64,000 nucleotides of DNA from Thauera linaloolentis 47Lol = DSM 12138 (GTDB lineage: Bacteria > Pseudomonadota > Gammaproteobacteria > Burkholderiales > Rhodocyclaceae): the NCBI RefSeq assembly GCF_000310205.1, contig NZ_AMXE01000007.1:1-64000 (forward strand). Reading direction: 5' to 3'. The notes below the pieces were generated by a model. That model searched no databases and was not told the origin of the DNA. It was given only the letters and a program-made list of their open reading frames with translations. This document shows positions 27,668 to 36,528 of this stretch, one piece after another. How positions within the stretch are numbered: position 1 is the first letter of the stretch; every line of letters starts with the position of its first letter. The translations under genes were made by a program, and so were the position numbers.

Positions 27668-28645
27668 ATGAAGCCGGTTCTTGCTCGCGTTTTCGGTTTT
27701 TCTTTGCGGGCCGTCGCAACGTTCCTGGGATCGATCGTCGCATTTGCCTTGCCACCAAACGCCGACGGCGGACAGACCTGGGTACCGCAACCGAGCGGCA
27801 CATCGAACGAGCTTCACTCGGTCGTCATCATGCCGGGTGGCCGCTCCGGCTGGGCAGTGGGGTTCGGCGGCACGATTCTGGCCACGGCCGATGGCGGGCA
27901 AAGCTGGGTATCGCAGCGGAGCGGCACATCGAACGAACTTCACTCAGTTGCTTTCACGCCGAATGGCCGTTCCGGCTGGGTGGTGGGGTTCGGCGGCACG
28001 ATTCTCGCCACGATCGATGGTGGGCAGAGCTGGGTGCCGCAACGGAGCGGCACACCGAACGAACTTCGTGCGGTCGCCTTCACGCCGGATGGCCGTTCCG
28101 GCTGGGCAGTGGGATTTGGCGGCATGATTCTCGCGACGGCCGATGGCGGGCAGACCTGGGTACCGCAGCAAAGCGGTACACCGAACGAACTTCGCTCGGT
28201 CGCCTTCACGCCGAATGGCCGTTCCGGCTGGGTGGTGGGGTTCGGCGGCACGATTCTCGCCACGGTCGATGGTGGGCAGAGCTGGGTGCTGCAACGGAGC
28301 AGCACACCGAACGAACTTCACTCAGTCGCTTTCACGCCGGATGGTCGTTCCGGTTGGGCAGTGGGTTTTGGCGGCACGATTCTCGCCACGGCCGATGGTG
28401 GGCAAACCTGGATATCGCAGCGGAGCGGCACATCGAACGAGCTTCACTCGGTCGCTTTCACGCCAGATGGTCGTTTCGGCTGGGTGGTGGGATTTGGTGG
28501 CACGATTCTGGCCACAATCGATGGTGGGCAGAGCTGGGTACCGCAGCAAAGCGACACACCGAACGAACTTCGTGCGGTCGTCTTCACACCGGATGGCCGC
28601 TCCGGCTGGGCAGTGGGTTTCGGCGGCACGATTCTCGGCAGATGA
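27668..28645 (+). CDS. Secreted protein of seven near-identical Ycf48/BNR-like propeller blades
   Basis: The 325-aa protein consists of a 31-aa signal-peptide-like N-terminus and exactly seven 42-aa repeats with nothing left over. Each repeat reads roughly xDGGQSWVPQRSGTPNELRS then VAFTPDGRSGWAVGFGGTIL with AT at the join. DGGxxW and GWAVGxxGxIL are marks of Ycf48/BNR/sialidase-type beta-propellers, so a single closed seven-bladed propeller is predicted. The ATG follows GGAGGTG by 7 nt. Repeats differ at only a few positions, indicating recent amplification. There are no catalytic residues I recognise, so a binding or scaffold role is a guess. It is flanked by unrelated genes. Confidence 0.8.
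   Translation: MKPVLARVFGFSLRAVATFLGSIVAFALPPNADGGQTWVPQPSGTSNELHSVVIMPGGRSGWAVGFGGTILATADGGQSWVSQRSGTSNELHSVAFTPNGRSGWVVGFGGTILATIDGGQSWVPQRSGTPNELRAVAFTPDGRSGWAVGFGGMILATADGGQTWVPQQSGTPNELRSVAFTPNGRSGWVVGFGGTILATVDGGQSWVLQRSSTPNELHSVAFTPDGRSGWAVGFGGTILATADGGQTWISQRSGTSNELHSVAFTPDGRFGWVVGFGGTILATIDGGQSWVPQQSDTPNELRAVVFTPDGRSGWAVGFGGTILGR
27761..28642 (+). repeat. Seven in-frame 126-bp tandem repeats
   Basis: Seven head-to-tail 126-bp units span the coding sequence of the propeller protein; for example CACGATTCT recurs at 27871, 27997, 28249, 28375, 28501 and 28627, with a one-base variant at 28123. Alternate units are more alike than adjacent ones, pointing to duplication of two-unit or four-unit blocks. 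The reading frame is intact throughout. Confidence 0.9.
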
Positions 28646-28705
28646 GTCTGTTGCTCTGCCAAAAGCCGTCACGGCAGGCCCACCGTGCGTGTGGCCCGGC
28701 AACGC

Positions 28706-29155
28706 TCAGGCGGGCGGCGCGATGCGCAGCGGAATCGTCACTGGGCCGTCATTGACCAGTTCGACTTTCATGTCGGCGGCGAAGCAGCCGGTCTGCACCT
28801 CGGGATGGGCGATGCGCGCGCTGGCGACGAAGTGTTCGTACACCGCCTGGCCGGTCTGTGGAGCGGCGGCCTTGGTAAAGCTGGGGCGGTTGCCGCCGGC
28901 CGTGTCCGCTGCCAGCGTGAACTGGCTGACCACCAGCAGGCCGCCGGCGACATCCTGCAGCGAGCGGTTCATCTTGCCGGCGTCGTCGGCAAAGATGCGC
29001 AGCTTCAGTATCTTGGCGAGCAGCTTGTCGGCTTCGGCAGCGGTGTCGCCGCGTTCGGCGCAGACCAGCGCGAGCAGGCCATGGCCGATCTCGCCGATGG
29101 TTTCGCCATCGACGGTGACGCGTGCTTCGGAAACGCGCTGCAGGATCGCGAGCAT
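28706..29155 (-). CDS. dtd: D-aminoacyl-tRNA deacylase
   Basis: The 149-aa protein has VVSQFTLAA (about 79-87), NRPSFTKAA (about 93-101) and C-terminal [10 protein letters not shown], the Gly-cisPro-type motif, all in normal places. It hydrolyses D-amino acids from mischarged tRNA. The start ATG lies 84 bp downstream of the metY stop, beyond two hairpins. Confidence 0.95.
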   Translation of the reverse strand: MLAILQRVSEARVTVDGETIGEIGHGLLALVCAERGDTAAEADKLLAKILKLRIFADDAGKMNRSLQDVAGGLLVVSQFTLAADTAGGNRPSFTKAAAPQTGQAVYEHFVASARIAHPEVQTGCFAADMKVELVNDGPVTIPLRIAPPA

Positions 29156-29171
29156 GGATGTGGCCTTCGGG

Positions 29172-29236
29172 GCCCGGACCCCTTTGGGTGTCCGGGCACG
29201 GAGACGCCGCCGCCAGGGAATCGGGGCGGCGTCTCC
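29172..29236 (-). terminator. Double hairpin downstream of metY
   Basis: A 12-bp perfect stem (29200-29211 with 29225-29236) begins 2 nt after the metY stop codon on the minus strand. A second 8-bp stem (29172-29179 with 29190-29197) follows. There is no strong T tract, so partial termination before dtd is the likely effect. Confidence 0.55.
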
Positions 29237-29238
29237 GG

Positions 29239-30510
29239 TCAGACGGCGGCGAGCGCCTGTTCCAGGTCGTCGATGAGGTCGTCGATGTGCTCGATGCCGA
29301 TCGACAGGCGCACCATGTCGGGCGCCACGCCGGCCTTCGCCAGCTCTTCCGGCGACAACTGGCGGTGCGTGGTCGACGCCGGATGGCAGGCGAGCGACTT
29401 GGCGTCGCCGATGTTGACCAGGCGGGTGAACAGCTTCAGCGCATCCTGGAACCGCGTGCCGCCTTCGATGCCGCCCTTGACGCCGAAGGACAGGATGCCC
29501 GACGCGCGGCCGCCCATGTACTTCTGCACCAGGCCGTGGTCGGCATGCTCGGGCAGGCCGGCGTAGTTCACCCACTCGACCTTGGCATGCGCCTTCAGGT
29601 ATTCCGCCACCTTCACGGTGTTCTCGCAGATGCGGTCCATGCGCAGCGCCAGCGTCTCGATGCCTTGCAGGATCAGGAAGGCGTTGAATGGCGACAGCGC
29701 CGCGCCGGTGTTGCGCAGCGGCACCACGCGCGCGCGGCCGATGAAGGCCGCCGCGCCGAGCGCTTCGGTGTAGACCACGCCGTGGTAGGAAACGTCCGGC
29801 TCGTTCAGGCGGCGGAAGCGCGCCTTGTGCTCGGCCCACGGGAACTTGCCCGAGTCGACGATGACGCCGCCGATCGAGTTGCCGTGGCCGCCCAGGTACT
29901 TGGTCAGCGCGTGCACCACGATGTCGGCGCCGTGTTCGAAGGGGCGGCACAGGTAGGGCGAGGGCACGGTGTTGTCCACGATCAGCGGCACGCCCGCCTT
30001 GTGCGCGATTTCGGCCAGGCGGCCGATGTCGGTGATGTTGCCCAGCGGGTTGCCGACGGATTCGCAGAACACCGCCTTGGTGCGTCCGTCGATCAGCCTG
30101 GCGAAGCTGTCCGGATCGCGGTGGTCGGCGAAGCGCACTTCGATGCCGAACTGCGGCAGGGTATGGGCGAACAGGTTGTAGGTGCCGCCGTACAGCGTCG
30201 AGGCCGAGACGATGTTGTCGCCGGCTTCGGCGATGGTCTGGATGGCGTAGGTGATCGCCGACATGCCCGAGGCCACCGCCAGCGCGCCGATGCCGCCTTC
30301 CAGTTCGGCCACGCGCTGCTCGAGCACGGCGGTGGTCGGGTTCATGATGCGGGTGTAGATGTTGCCTGCCACCTTGAGGTCGAACAGGTCAGCGCCGTGC
30401 TGGGTGTCGTCGAAGGCGTAGGAGGTGGTCTGGTAGATCGGCACCGCCACGGCCTTGGTGGTGGGGTCCGGCGAATAGCCGCCGTGCACGGCGATGGTTT
30501 CGAGCTTCAT
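29239..30510 (-). CDS. metY: O-acetylhomoserine sulfhydrylase
   Basis: The 423-aa PLP enzyme belongs to the Cys/Met metabolism family. The PLP lysine lies in [13 protein letters not shown] and the [15 protein letters not shown] and [14 protein letters not shown] blocks are typical of MetY rather than MetB. It makes homocysteine from O-acetylhomoserine and sulfide. The start [11 protein letters not shown] at 30510 is preferred to longer in-frame starts. A short AT-containing promoter region separates it from rlmI. No methionine riboswitch is visible. Confidence 0.92.
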   Translation of the reverse strand: MKLETIAVHGGYSPDPTTKAVAVPIYQTTSYAFDDTQHGADLFDLKVAGNIYTRIMNPTTAVLEQRVAELEGGIGALAVASGMSAITYAIQTIAEAGDNIVSASTLYGGTYNLFAHTLPQFGIEVRFADHRDPDSFARLIDGRTKAVFCESVGNPLGNITDIGRLAEIAHKAGVPLIVDNTVPSPYLCRPFEHGADIVVHALTKYLGGHGNSIGGVIVDSGKFPWAEHKARFRRLNEPDVSYHGVVYTEALGAAAFIGRARVVPLRNTGAALSPFNAFLILQGIETLALRMDRICENTVKVAEYLKAHAKVEWVNYAGLPEHADHGLVQKYMGGRASGILSFGVKGGIEGGTRFQDALKLFTRLVNIGDAKSLACHPASTTHRQLSPEELAKAGVAPDMVRLSIGIEHIDDLIDDLEQALAAV

Positions 30511-30726
30511 GTGACAGGTCTCCCCTTGGTCTAAGTGCGGGGAGTATAGCCAGCGCGGGCATGCGGACGTAAGCATTAAACGTTCTGACCAATGCCAGCG
30601 GGTGAAAATGCCATGTGTATTCATTGGGCGGCGCAGCGGGCTGTTTCCCGTGTCCGCTATGGGCGCGAACGTGCCGAGCCGCTAAAATCCATCCCCCGAT
30701 CCATCATATTTCGCCCGGAATCCCGC

Positions 30727-31917
30727 ATGGCCCAGCTCATCCTCAAGCCCGGCAAGGAACGTTCTCTGTTCCGCCGCCATCCCTGGATCTTCGCCGGTTC
30801 GGTCGAGCGGCTCGACGGCCGGGCGCGGCCGGGCGACACGGTGACGGTGCTGGCTGCCGACGGCAAGGCGCTGGCGCGGGCGGGGTGGGCGCCCGAATCC
30901 CAGATCCGCGCGCGGGTGTGGAGCTTCGATCCCGAGGCGGCGATCGACCACGCCTTCTTCAAGCGCGCGGTGGCGGCATCGGTGGCGCGGCGCGCGGCGA
31001 TCCCGGCCCTGCGCGGGCAGGAGGGCGTGCGCCTGATCCACGGCGAATCGGACGGGCTGCCGGGCGTCATCGCCGACCGCTACGGCGATGTCGTCGTGCT
31101 GCAGCTCACCAGTGCCGGGGCGGACAAGTGGCGCGAGGCGATCGTCGCCGGCCTGGTGCAGGCCACCGGCTGCGCGGCGGTCTACGAACGTTCCGATTCC
31201 GAAGTGCGCCGACTGGAAGGGCTGGCGCCGCACACCGGCTGCGCGCACGGCGAACTGCCGTCCGGCGGTCTCTCCATCGTCGAGAACGGCGTGCGCATGG
31301 AGGTGGACGTGGTGGGCGGGCACAAGACCGGCTTCTACCTCGACCAGCGCGACAACCGCCTGCTCACCGGCCGGCTCGCCGCCGGGCGGGACGTGCTCAA
31401 CTGCTTTTGCTACACCGGCGGCTTTTCGCTGCAGGCGCTGGCCGGGGGGGCGAAGTCGGTGCTGTCGATCGACTCGTCCGGTCCGGCGCTGGAAGGCGCG
31501 CGCCGCAACCTCGCGCTCAACCCGCAGCTCGATCCCAGCCTGGCCGACTGGCATGAGGCGGACGTGTTCAAGGCGCTGCGCAATCTCAAGGACGAAGGGC
31601 AGCGCTTCGACCTCGTCGTGCTCGATCCGCCCAAGTTCGCGCCGTCCGCGGCGCATGCCGAGCGCGCTGCGCGGGCGTACACGGACATCAACCTGTTCGG
31701 CTTCCGCCTGCTCAATCCGGGCGGCATCCTGATGACCTATTCGTGCTCGGGCGGCATCGGGCTGGAACTGTTCCAGAAGATCGTCGCCGGCGCGGCCAGG
31801 GATGCGGGCGTCGACGCGCGCGTCCTGTACCGCCTGTCCGCCGCGCCCGACCACCCGGTCGGGCTGGCCGTGCCGGAAGGCGAATACCTGAAAGGGCTGG
31901 CCTGCCAGATCGGCTGA
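30727..31917 (+). CDS. rlmI: 23S rRNA (cytosine-1962-C5) methyltransferase
   Basis: The 396-aa protein has an N-terminal PUA-like domain (LKPGKERSLFRRHPWIFAGS), a SAM-binding Rossmann core (NCFCYTGGFSLQALAGGA) and the catalytic region VVLDPPKFAPS followed by YSCSGGIG. This architecture and length match RlmI. A longer in-frame start overlaps the metY promoter and is rejected. Confidence 0.93.
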   Translation: MAQLILKPGKERSLFRRHPWIFAGSVERLDGRARPGDTVTVLAADGKALARAGWAPESQIRARVWSFDPEAAIDHAFFKRAVAASVARRAAIPALRGQEGVRLIHGESDGLPGVIADRYGDVVVLQLTSAGADKWREAIVAGLVQATGCAAVYERSDSEVRRLEGLAPHTGCAHGELPSGGLSIVENGVRMEVDVVGGHKTGFYLDQRDNRLLTGRLAAGRDVLNCFCYTGGFSLQALAGGAKSVLSIDSSGPALEGARRNLALNPQLDPSLADWHEADVFKALRNLKDEGQRFDLVVLDPPKFAPSAAHAERAARAYTDINLFGFRLLNPGGILMTYSCSGGIGLELFQKIVAGAARDAGVDARVLYRLSAAPDHPVGLAVPEGEYLKGLACQIG

Positions 31918-31988
31918 GGCTCCCGCCGCCGTTTTCCCGTCCGCCGGCCCGGGCCGTTGCTCCGCCCGGACGCCGTCACGCAGGTCTC

Positions 31989-32030
31989 TTGACCCGCGTC
32001 ATTTTTCCCCGCGGCCCGCTCGGCTCTAAT
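31989..32030 (+). promoter_or_regulatory. FNR/Dnr box and -10 element of the nirJN operon
   Basis: TTGAC-CCGC-GTCAT (31989-32002) resembles the FNR/Dnr consensus, and TCTAAT (32025-32030) is a near-perfect -10 placed so that the box centre falls at about -41.5 from a start near 32037. This is the class II geometry of FNR-type activators. An AGGAGA ribosome site follows before nirJ. Confidence 0.72.
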
Positions 32031-32053
32031 GAGTTCCACTCAGGAGAGCCTCC

Positions 32054-33265
32054 ATGTTCCGCATCGCCCACTTCATCCGCGAACTCGACCAGCCCACGCC
32101 TGCCGGCCCGCGCCGCAACCCGCCCGGCCCGGTCGTCATCTGGAACCTGATCCGGCGCTGCAACCTGACCTGCGAACACTGCTACTCGATCTCGGCCGAC
32201 AAGGATTTCGCCGGCGAGCTGGATACCGCCGAAGTGTTCAAGGTGATGGACGACCTGAAGGCCGCGCGGGTGCCGGTGCTGATCCTGTCGGGCGGCGAGC
32301 CGCTGCTGCGCCCGGACATCTTCGACATCGCCCGCCGCGCCAAGGCGATGGGCTTCTACACCGCGCTGTCGTCCAACGGCACGCTGATCGACGCCTCGAA
32401 CATCGACGCGATCGACGACATCGGCTTCGACTACGTCGGCGTCAGCCTGGACGGCATCGGTGCCACGCACGACCATTTCCGCCGCAAGCAGGGCGCGTTC
32501 GAAGCCTCGATGGACGGCATCCGCCTGTGCCTGGAGCGCGGCATCAAGGTCGGCGTGCGCTACACGATGACCGAGGGCAACGCCCACGACCTGCCCGCAT
32601 TGCTGAAGCTGGTCGAGGACGAGGGCATCGACAAGTTCTACTTCTCGCATCTCAACTACGCCGGCCGCGGCAACAAGAACCGCGCCGGCGATGCCCGCCA
32701 CCGCACCACGCGCGAGGCCATGGAGCTGCTGTTCGACACCTGTCTGGACCTGCACCGGCGCGGCATCGAAAAGGATTTCGTCACCGGCAACAACGATGCC
32801 GACGGGCCCTTCCTGCTGCAGTGGGTGCAGCGCCGCTTTCCCGAACGCGCGGCGCACATCGAGGCCAAGCTGCGCCAGTGGGGGGGCAACGCCAGCGGCG
32901 TCAACGTGGCCAACATCGACAACCTCGGCATCGTCCATCCGGACACGATGTGGTGGCACGTGCCGCTGGGCGACGTGCGCAAGCGCGCCTTCGGCGACAT
33001 CTGGAACGATCTCTCCAACCCCCTGATGGCCGGCCTGAAGCAGCATCCGCGCACGTTGGAGGGGCGCTGCGGCGCCTGTCGCCACCTGGCCATCTGCAAC
33101 GGCAGTTCGCGCGTGCGCGCAGCGCAGGTGACGAACAACCCGTGGGCGGAAGACCCCGGCTGTTATCTGGACGACGAGGAGATCGGCGTCTCCGCCGCCG
33201 ACTACGACGGCCGCGCGCGCGTCGTCACCACCCCCTGGACCCGTATCGAGAAGGTGCCGGCATGA
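32054..33265 (+). CDS. nirJ: Heme d1 biosynthesis radical SAM protein NirJ
   Basis: The 403-aa protein has a radical SAM cluster motif CNLTCEHC (C36, C40, C43), the LSGGEPLLRPD SAM-binding loop, and a C-terminal Cys-rich segment (CGACRHLAICNG, about 337-348) that would hold an auxiliary cluster. NirJ replaces propionate chains on the heme d1 precursor by oxo groups. ATG follows AGGAGA. The stop overlaps the nirN start as ATGA. Other heme d1 genes (nirE, F, D/L/G/H) are not in the window. Confidence 0.94.
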   Translation: MFRIAHFIRELDQPTPAGPRRNPPGPVVIWNLIRRCNLTCEHCYSISADKDFAGELDTAEVFKVMDDLKAARVPVLILSGGEPLLRPDIFDIARRAKAMGFYTALSSNGTLIDASNIDAIDDIGFDYVGVSLDGIGATHDHFRRKQGAFEASMDGIRLCLERGIKVGVRYTMTEGNAHDLPALLKLVEDEGIDKFYFSHLNYAGRGNKNRAGDARHRTTREAMELLFDTCLDLHRRGIEKDFVTGNNDADGPFLLQWVQRRFPERAAHIEAKLRQWGGNASGVNVANIDNLGIVHPDTMWWHVPLGDVRKRAFGDIWNDLSNPLMAGLKQHPRTLEGRCGACRHLAICNGSSRVRAAQVTNNPWAEDPGCYLDDEEIGVSAADYDGRARVVTTPWTRIEKVPA

Positions 33266-34839
33266 AGGCGCTGCATTCCATCTTCCTGGCCGCCGCCGCG
33301 CTGGCGGCCGCGAGCGGCAACGCGACCGATGCCGGCCGCCCCGGCGTCGCCGAACTGTACGCCCGGCACTGCGCGGTCTGCCACTCGGGCGATCGCCTCG
33401 GCGGCATGGGGCCGGCGCTGCTGCCGGACAATCTCGCCCGCCTGCGCAAGCCCGAGGCGCTGAAGATCGTCGCCGAGGGGCGTACGGCCACGCAGATGCT
33501 GGGCTTCGGAGAACAGTTGTCCAAGGACGAGATCGCCGCGCTGATCGACTGGATCTACAGCCCGGTCGATCCGCCGCCGCGCTGGACCGACGACGACATC
33601 CGCGCCTCGCGCATCCAGCACGTCGATTCGGCCACGCTGTCCGACAAGCCGGTGTTCGATGCCGATCCGCTGAACGTCTTCCTCGTCGTCGAGGGCGGCG
33701 ACCACCACGTCAGCGTGCTCGACGGCGACAGGCTCGAGCCGATCCACCGCTTCCAGTCGCGCTTCGCCCTGCACGGCGGGCCCAAGTTCGCGGCGGGCGG
33801 GCGCTACGTGTTCTTCGGCTCGCGCGACGGCTGGATCACCAAGTACGACCTGTGGAACCTGACGGTGGTGGCCGAGGTGAGGGCGGGCATCAACACCCGC
33901 AACGTCGCCGCGTCGCCGGACGGCAAGCACGTGGCGGTGGCCAACTACCTGCCCAACACCCTGGTGCTGCTCGACGGCGACCTGAACCTGGTCAAGACCA
34001 TCGCCGCCACCGACCGCGACGGCAAGCACAGTTCGCGCGTGTCGGCGGTGTATGACGCCACGCCGCGCCAGTCCTTCATCGCCGCGCTGAAGGACGTGCC
34101 GGAAGTGTGGGAGATCAGCTACACCAAGGCAGTGGAGGACATTCCCACCGGCTTCATCCACGACTACGCGCAGAAGGAAGGCAGCTTCATCCCCGGCTAC
34201 CTGAACCCGCGCCGCACCGTTCTGGGCGAAGTGCTCGACGATTTCTTCTTCACCCAGGACTACGCCGAATTGATGGGCGCCTCGCGCGAGGGTGTGGGCC
34301 AGGTGGTCAACCTCGACATCCGGCGCAAGATCGCCGACCTGCCGCTGGACGGCATGCCGCACCTGGGCTCGGGCATCACCTGGGAGTGGATTGACGCCAG
34401 CGGCGCGGCGCGCACGGTGATGGCCAGCACCAACCTGAAGGCCGGCGAGGTCACGGTGATCGACATGAAGTCCTGGGAGGTCGTCAAGCGCATCGCCACC
34501 CGCGGTCCCGGCTTCTTCCTGCGCAGCCATGCAAACAGCCGCTACGCCTTCGTCGATTCGATGATGAGCCCGCAGGCCAAGCATATCCTGCAGGTCATCG
34601 ACAAGCAGACGCTGGAGGTGGTCAAGGAGATCACCGGCGAGCCGGGCAAGACGCTGGCACACGTCGAATTCACCCGAGACGGCCGCTATGCGCTGGCCAG
34701 CTTGTGGGAGGATGAGGGCGCCGTCATCGTCTATGACGCGCAAACGCTGGAAGAAGTGAAACGCCTGCCGATGAGAAAGCCGGTAGGCAAATACAATGTG
34801 TGGAACAAGATTTCACGCGAAGAAGGCACCAGCCACTGA
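33262..34839 (+). CDS. nirN: NirN, c-type/d1-type heme protein of heme d1 maturation
   Basis: The 525-aa protein has a signal peptide (about 1-22), an N-terminal cytochrome c domain with CAVCH (37-41), then a long WD-like propeller (VSVLDGDRLEPIHRF; VTVIDMKSWEVVKRI) like NirS and NirF. Its length and single heme c fit NirN, the periplasmic dihydro-heme d1 dehydrogenase, better than NirS itself. It is translationally coupled to nirJ. Confidence 0.9.
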   Translation: MKALHSIFLAAAALAAASGNATDAGRPGVAELYARHCAVCHSGDRLGGMGPALLPDNLARLRKPEALKIVAEGRTATQMLGFGEQLSKDEIAALIDWIYSPVDPPPRWTDDDIRASRIQHVDSATLSDKPVFDADPLNVFLVVEGGDHHVSVLDGDRLEPIHRFQSRFALHGGPKFAAGGRYVFFGSRDGWITKYDLWNLTVVAEVRAGINTRNVAASPDGKHVAVANYLPNTLVLLDGDLNLVKTIAATDRDGKHSSRVSAVYDATPRQSFIAALKDVPEVWEISYTKAVEDIPTGFIHDYAQKEGSFIPGYLNPRRTVLGEVLDDFFFTQDYAELMGASREGVGQVVNLDIRRKIADLPLDGMPHLGSGITWEWIDASGAARTVMASTNLKAGEVTVIDMKSWEVVKRIATRGPGFFLRSHANSRYAFVDSMMSPQAKHILQVIDKQTLEVVKEITGEPGKTLAHVEFTRDGRYALASLWEDEGAVIVYDAQTLEEVKRLPMRKPVGKYNVWNKISREEGTSH

Positions 34840-34976
34840 TACCGCCCTGCCTTCGAAGCGACGACGGCGTTGCTCTGCCCGTGCCACGGCACTGCCCGCG
34901 GTTGTGCGCCTCGTTCCCGCTCCGAAGGCAAGCCGGTAGGAGTGCCTCGGCAACACCCTGACAAAGAGCGATCGAC

Positions 34977-36164
34977 ATGGCCCTGATTCCCCTCGAAGAA
35001 CCGACCACCAAGCGCATACCGCCCGATACCTTCTCGCTGTGGGCACTGGCTTTCCGCCCCTTCTACCTGCTGGCCGCGGCCTTCGCCGTGTTGGCGATCC
35101 CCGTGTGGGCGGTCGTGTTCTCCGGCGGGCTGCAGACGCCGATCCCCGGCATGTGGTGGCATGCGCACGAGATGATCTTCGGTTTCGCGGTGGCGGTCAT
35201 CATCGGCTTCCTGTTCACCGCGGGGCGCAACTGGACCGGCCTGGACACGCCCGCCGGCGGCCAGCTCGCCGTGCTCGCCGGGCTGTGGCTGGCCGGGCGG
35301 CTGGCGATGGCCTTCGGCAGCGGGGCCTGGGTGGCGGTGGTCGACATCGCCTTCCTGCCGGTGGCCGCGGCCTTGCTGCTGCGGGTGCTGGTCCGCGCCA
35401 AGAGCCGGCGCAACTATTTCGTCGGCGTGCTGCCGGGCCTGCTGGCACTGGCCAACCTGGTGTTCCATCTGGCGGTACTGCAGGTCATCGACGTCGATCC
35501 GCTGACCGCGATGCACCTCGCGCTGGGCCTGATCGTGGTGCTGGAGACCATCATCGGCGGCCGCGTCATCCCGATGTTCACCTTCAATTCCATCCGCGGC
35601 ATCAAGCAGTGGCGCGACAAGCGCGTCGATTGGGCGGCCGCCATCGCCACCGGCATCGCGCTGCTGCTGTGGGCGACCGGGGCGGGCACCTGGGCGGCGG
35701 CCGTGTCCTTCGCCGCCGCCGTGCTGCAGGGGCTGCGCGTCGGCGGCTGGAATCCGTGGGCGACGCGCAAGGTGTCGCTGCTGTGGGTGCTGCACCTGTC
35801 CTACATGTGGATTCCGCTGGGCCTGGCGCTGATCGGCCTGGCCCAGCTCGGCCTGCTGCCGCGCACCGCCGGCATCCACGCGCTGGCGATCGGCGCCACC
35901 GGCGGGCTCATCATCGGCATGATCACCCGTACCGCGCTCGGCCATACCGGCCGCATGCTGGTGGCCGGGCCGATCGAAACCGCCGCCTATGCGCTGGTGC
36001 AGCTCGCGGCGCTGGCCCGCGTGCTGACCGTGGCCGTGATCCCCGCCGCCGCGATCGGCGGCATCCACGCCGCGGCCACGCTGTGGTCGCTCGGTTTCCT
36101 GCTCTACCTGTGGCGCTACACGCCGTTCTTGCTGAAGGCGCGGGTGGACGGCAAGGAGGGGTGA
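34977..36164 (+). CDS. nnrS: NnrS heme-copper membrane protein
   Basis: The 395-aa, 12-helix protein has the NnrS hallmarks: FRPFYLLAA near the start, WWHAHEMIFGF (about 57-67), GGRVIPMFTFN and ITRTALGHTGR. NnrS proteins bind heme and copper and protect against NO-derived stress; they are usually NnrR/Dnr targets. Here the 137-bp gap after nirN has no clear FNR box, so read-through from the nirJ promoter is likely. Confidence 0.94.
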   Translation: MALIPLEEPTTKRIPPDTFSLWALAFRPFYLLAAAFAVLAIPVWAVVFSGGLQTPIPGMWWHAHEMIFGFAVAVIIGFLFTAGRNWTGLDTPAGGQLAVLAGLWLAGRLAMAFGSGAWVAVVDIAFLPVAAALLLRVLVRAKSRRNYFVGVLPGLLALANLVFHLAVLQVIDVDPLTAMHLALGLIVVLETIIGGRVIPMFTFNSIRGIKQWRDKRVDWAAAIATGIALLLWATGAGTWAAAVSFAAAVLQGLRVGGWNPWATRKVSLLWVLHLSYMWIPLGLALIGLAQLGLLPRTAGIHALAIGATGGLIIGMITRTALGHTGRMLVAGPIETAAYALVQLAALARVLTVAVIPAAAIGGIHAAATLWSLGFLLYLWRYTPFLLKARVDGKEG

Positions 36165-36202
36165 CAGCGGCTCACCAGCACTCGCTGCCTGTCTGGCAAC
36201 AT

Positions 36203-36271
36203 ATGGCAGTTGACTCGGACATCGATCCTGGTCTTGACCGGGATGAGCTTTATGATGACCGTCTGCGTTGA
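36203..36271 (+). pseudogene. Possible antitoxin tail preceding a PIN toxin remnant
   Basis: A 22-codon stretch (MAVDSDIDPGLDRDELYDDR, then LR and stop) ends 17 bp inside the PIN-domain remnant, the overlap typical of toxin-antitoxin pairs. The sequence looks like the acidic C-terminal tail of a short antitoxin. No complete antitoxin is present. The assignment is weak. Confidence 0.3.
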
Positions 36272-36419
36272 CACCAACATCTAGGTCGATGCACTGAGTC
36301 GTCCGACGAGTTCTGATCCTGTTCGCCACGAACGTGCCCGGGACGCTATCCAGGCCGCCGAAGTCGTGGTGATCACGCCGCAGATAATCAATGAGCTGGG
36401 TTTCGTGCTGCGGCGAAAA
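36255..36419 (+). pseudogene. Disrupted VapC-like PIN-domain toxin remnant
   Basis: Read from the ATG at 36255 the sequence gives MTVCVDTNI, an amber codon (36282-36284), VDALSRP, then after a short spacer AAEVVVITPQIINELGFVLR. The VDTNI opening with its Asp and the ITPQIINELGFVLRR segment are clear marks of PIN nucleases of the VapC type. The in-frame TAG and loss of similarity after about codon 55 mean it is dead. The rest of 36420-36528 holds nothing recognised. Confidence 0.65.
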
Positions 36420-36528
36420 CGGGGGAGGCTGGTTGCGACACCCTGCTCAGTGAAGACATGCACCATGGCCATGCTCTGCCGGGTATCCGCGTCGCCAATC
36501 CTCTTGTCTGATCTTCCGCTGCCGTGCT

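Noticed and set aside
27761-28642. Tandem repeats as a CRISPR array
   Set aside because: Units are contiguous 126-bp copies without unique spacers, the reading frame is open throughout, and no cas genes are near.
29172-29236. Riboswitch upstream of dtd or linked to metY
   Set aside because: Only simple stems are present. The location is downstream of metY and there is no conserved aptamer core.
32029-33261. N-terminal extension of the nirN frame through nirJ
   Set aside because: The frame is open by chance across nirJ; NirN's signal peptide and CxxCH begin at the ATGA overlap at 33262.
34731-36329. Minus-strand open frame opposite nnrS
   Set aside because: Its product is a His/Gln/Arg-rich antisense translation of a 12-helix protein and has no ribosome site or motif.
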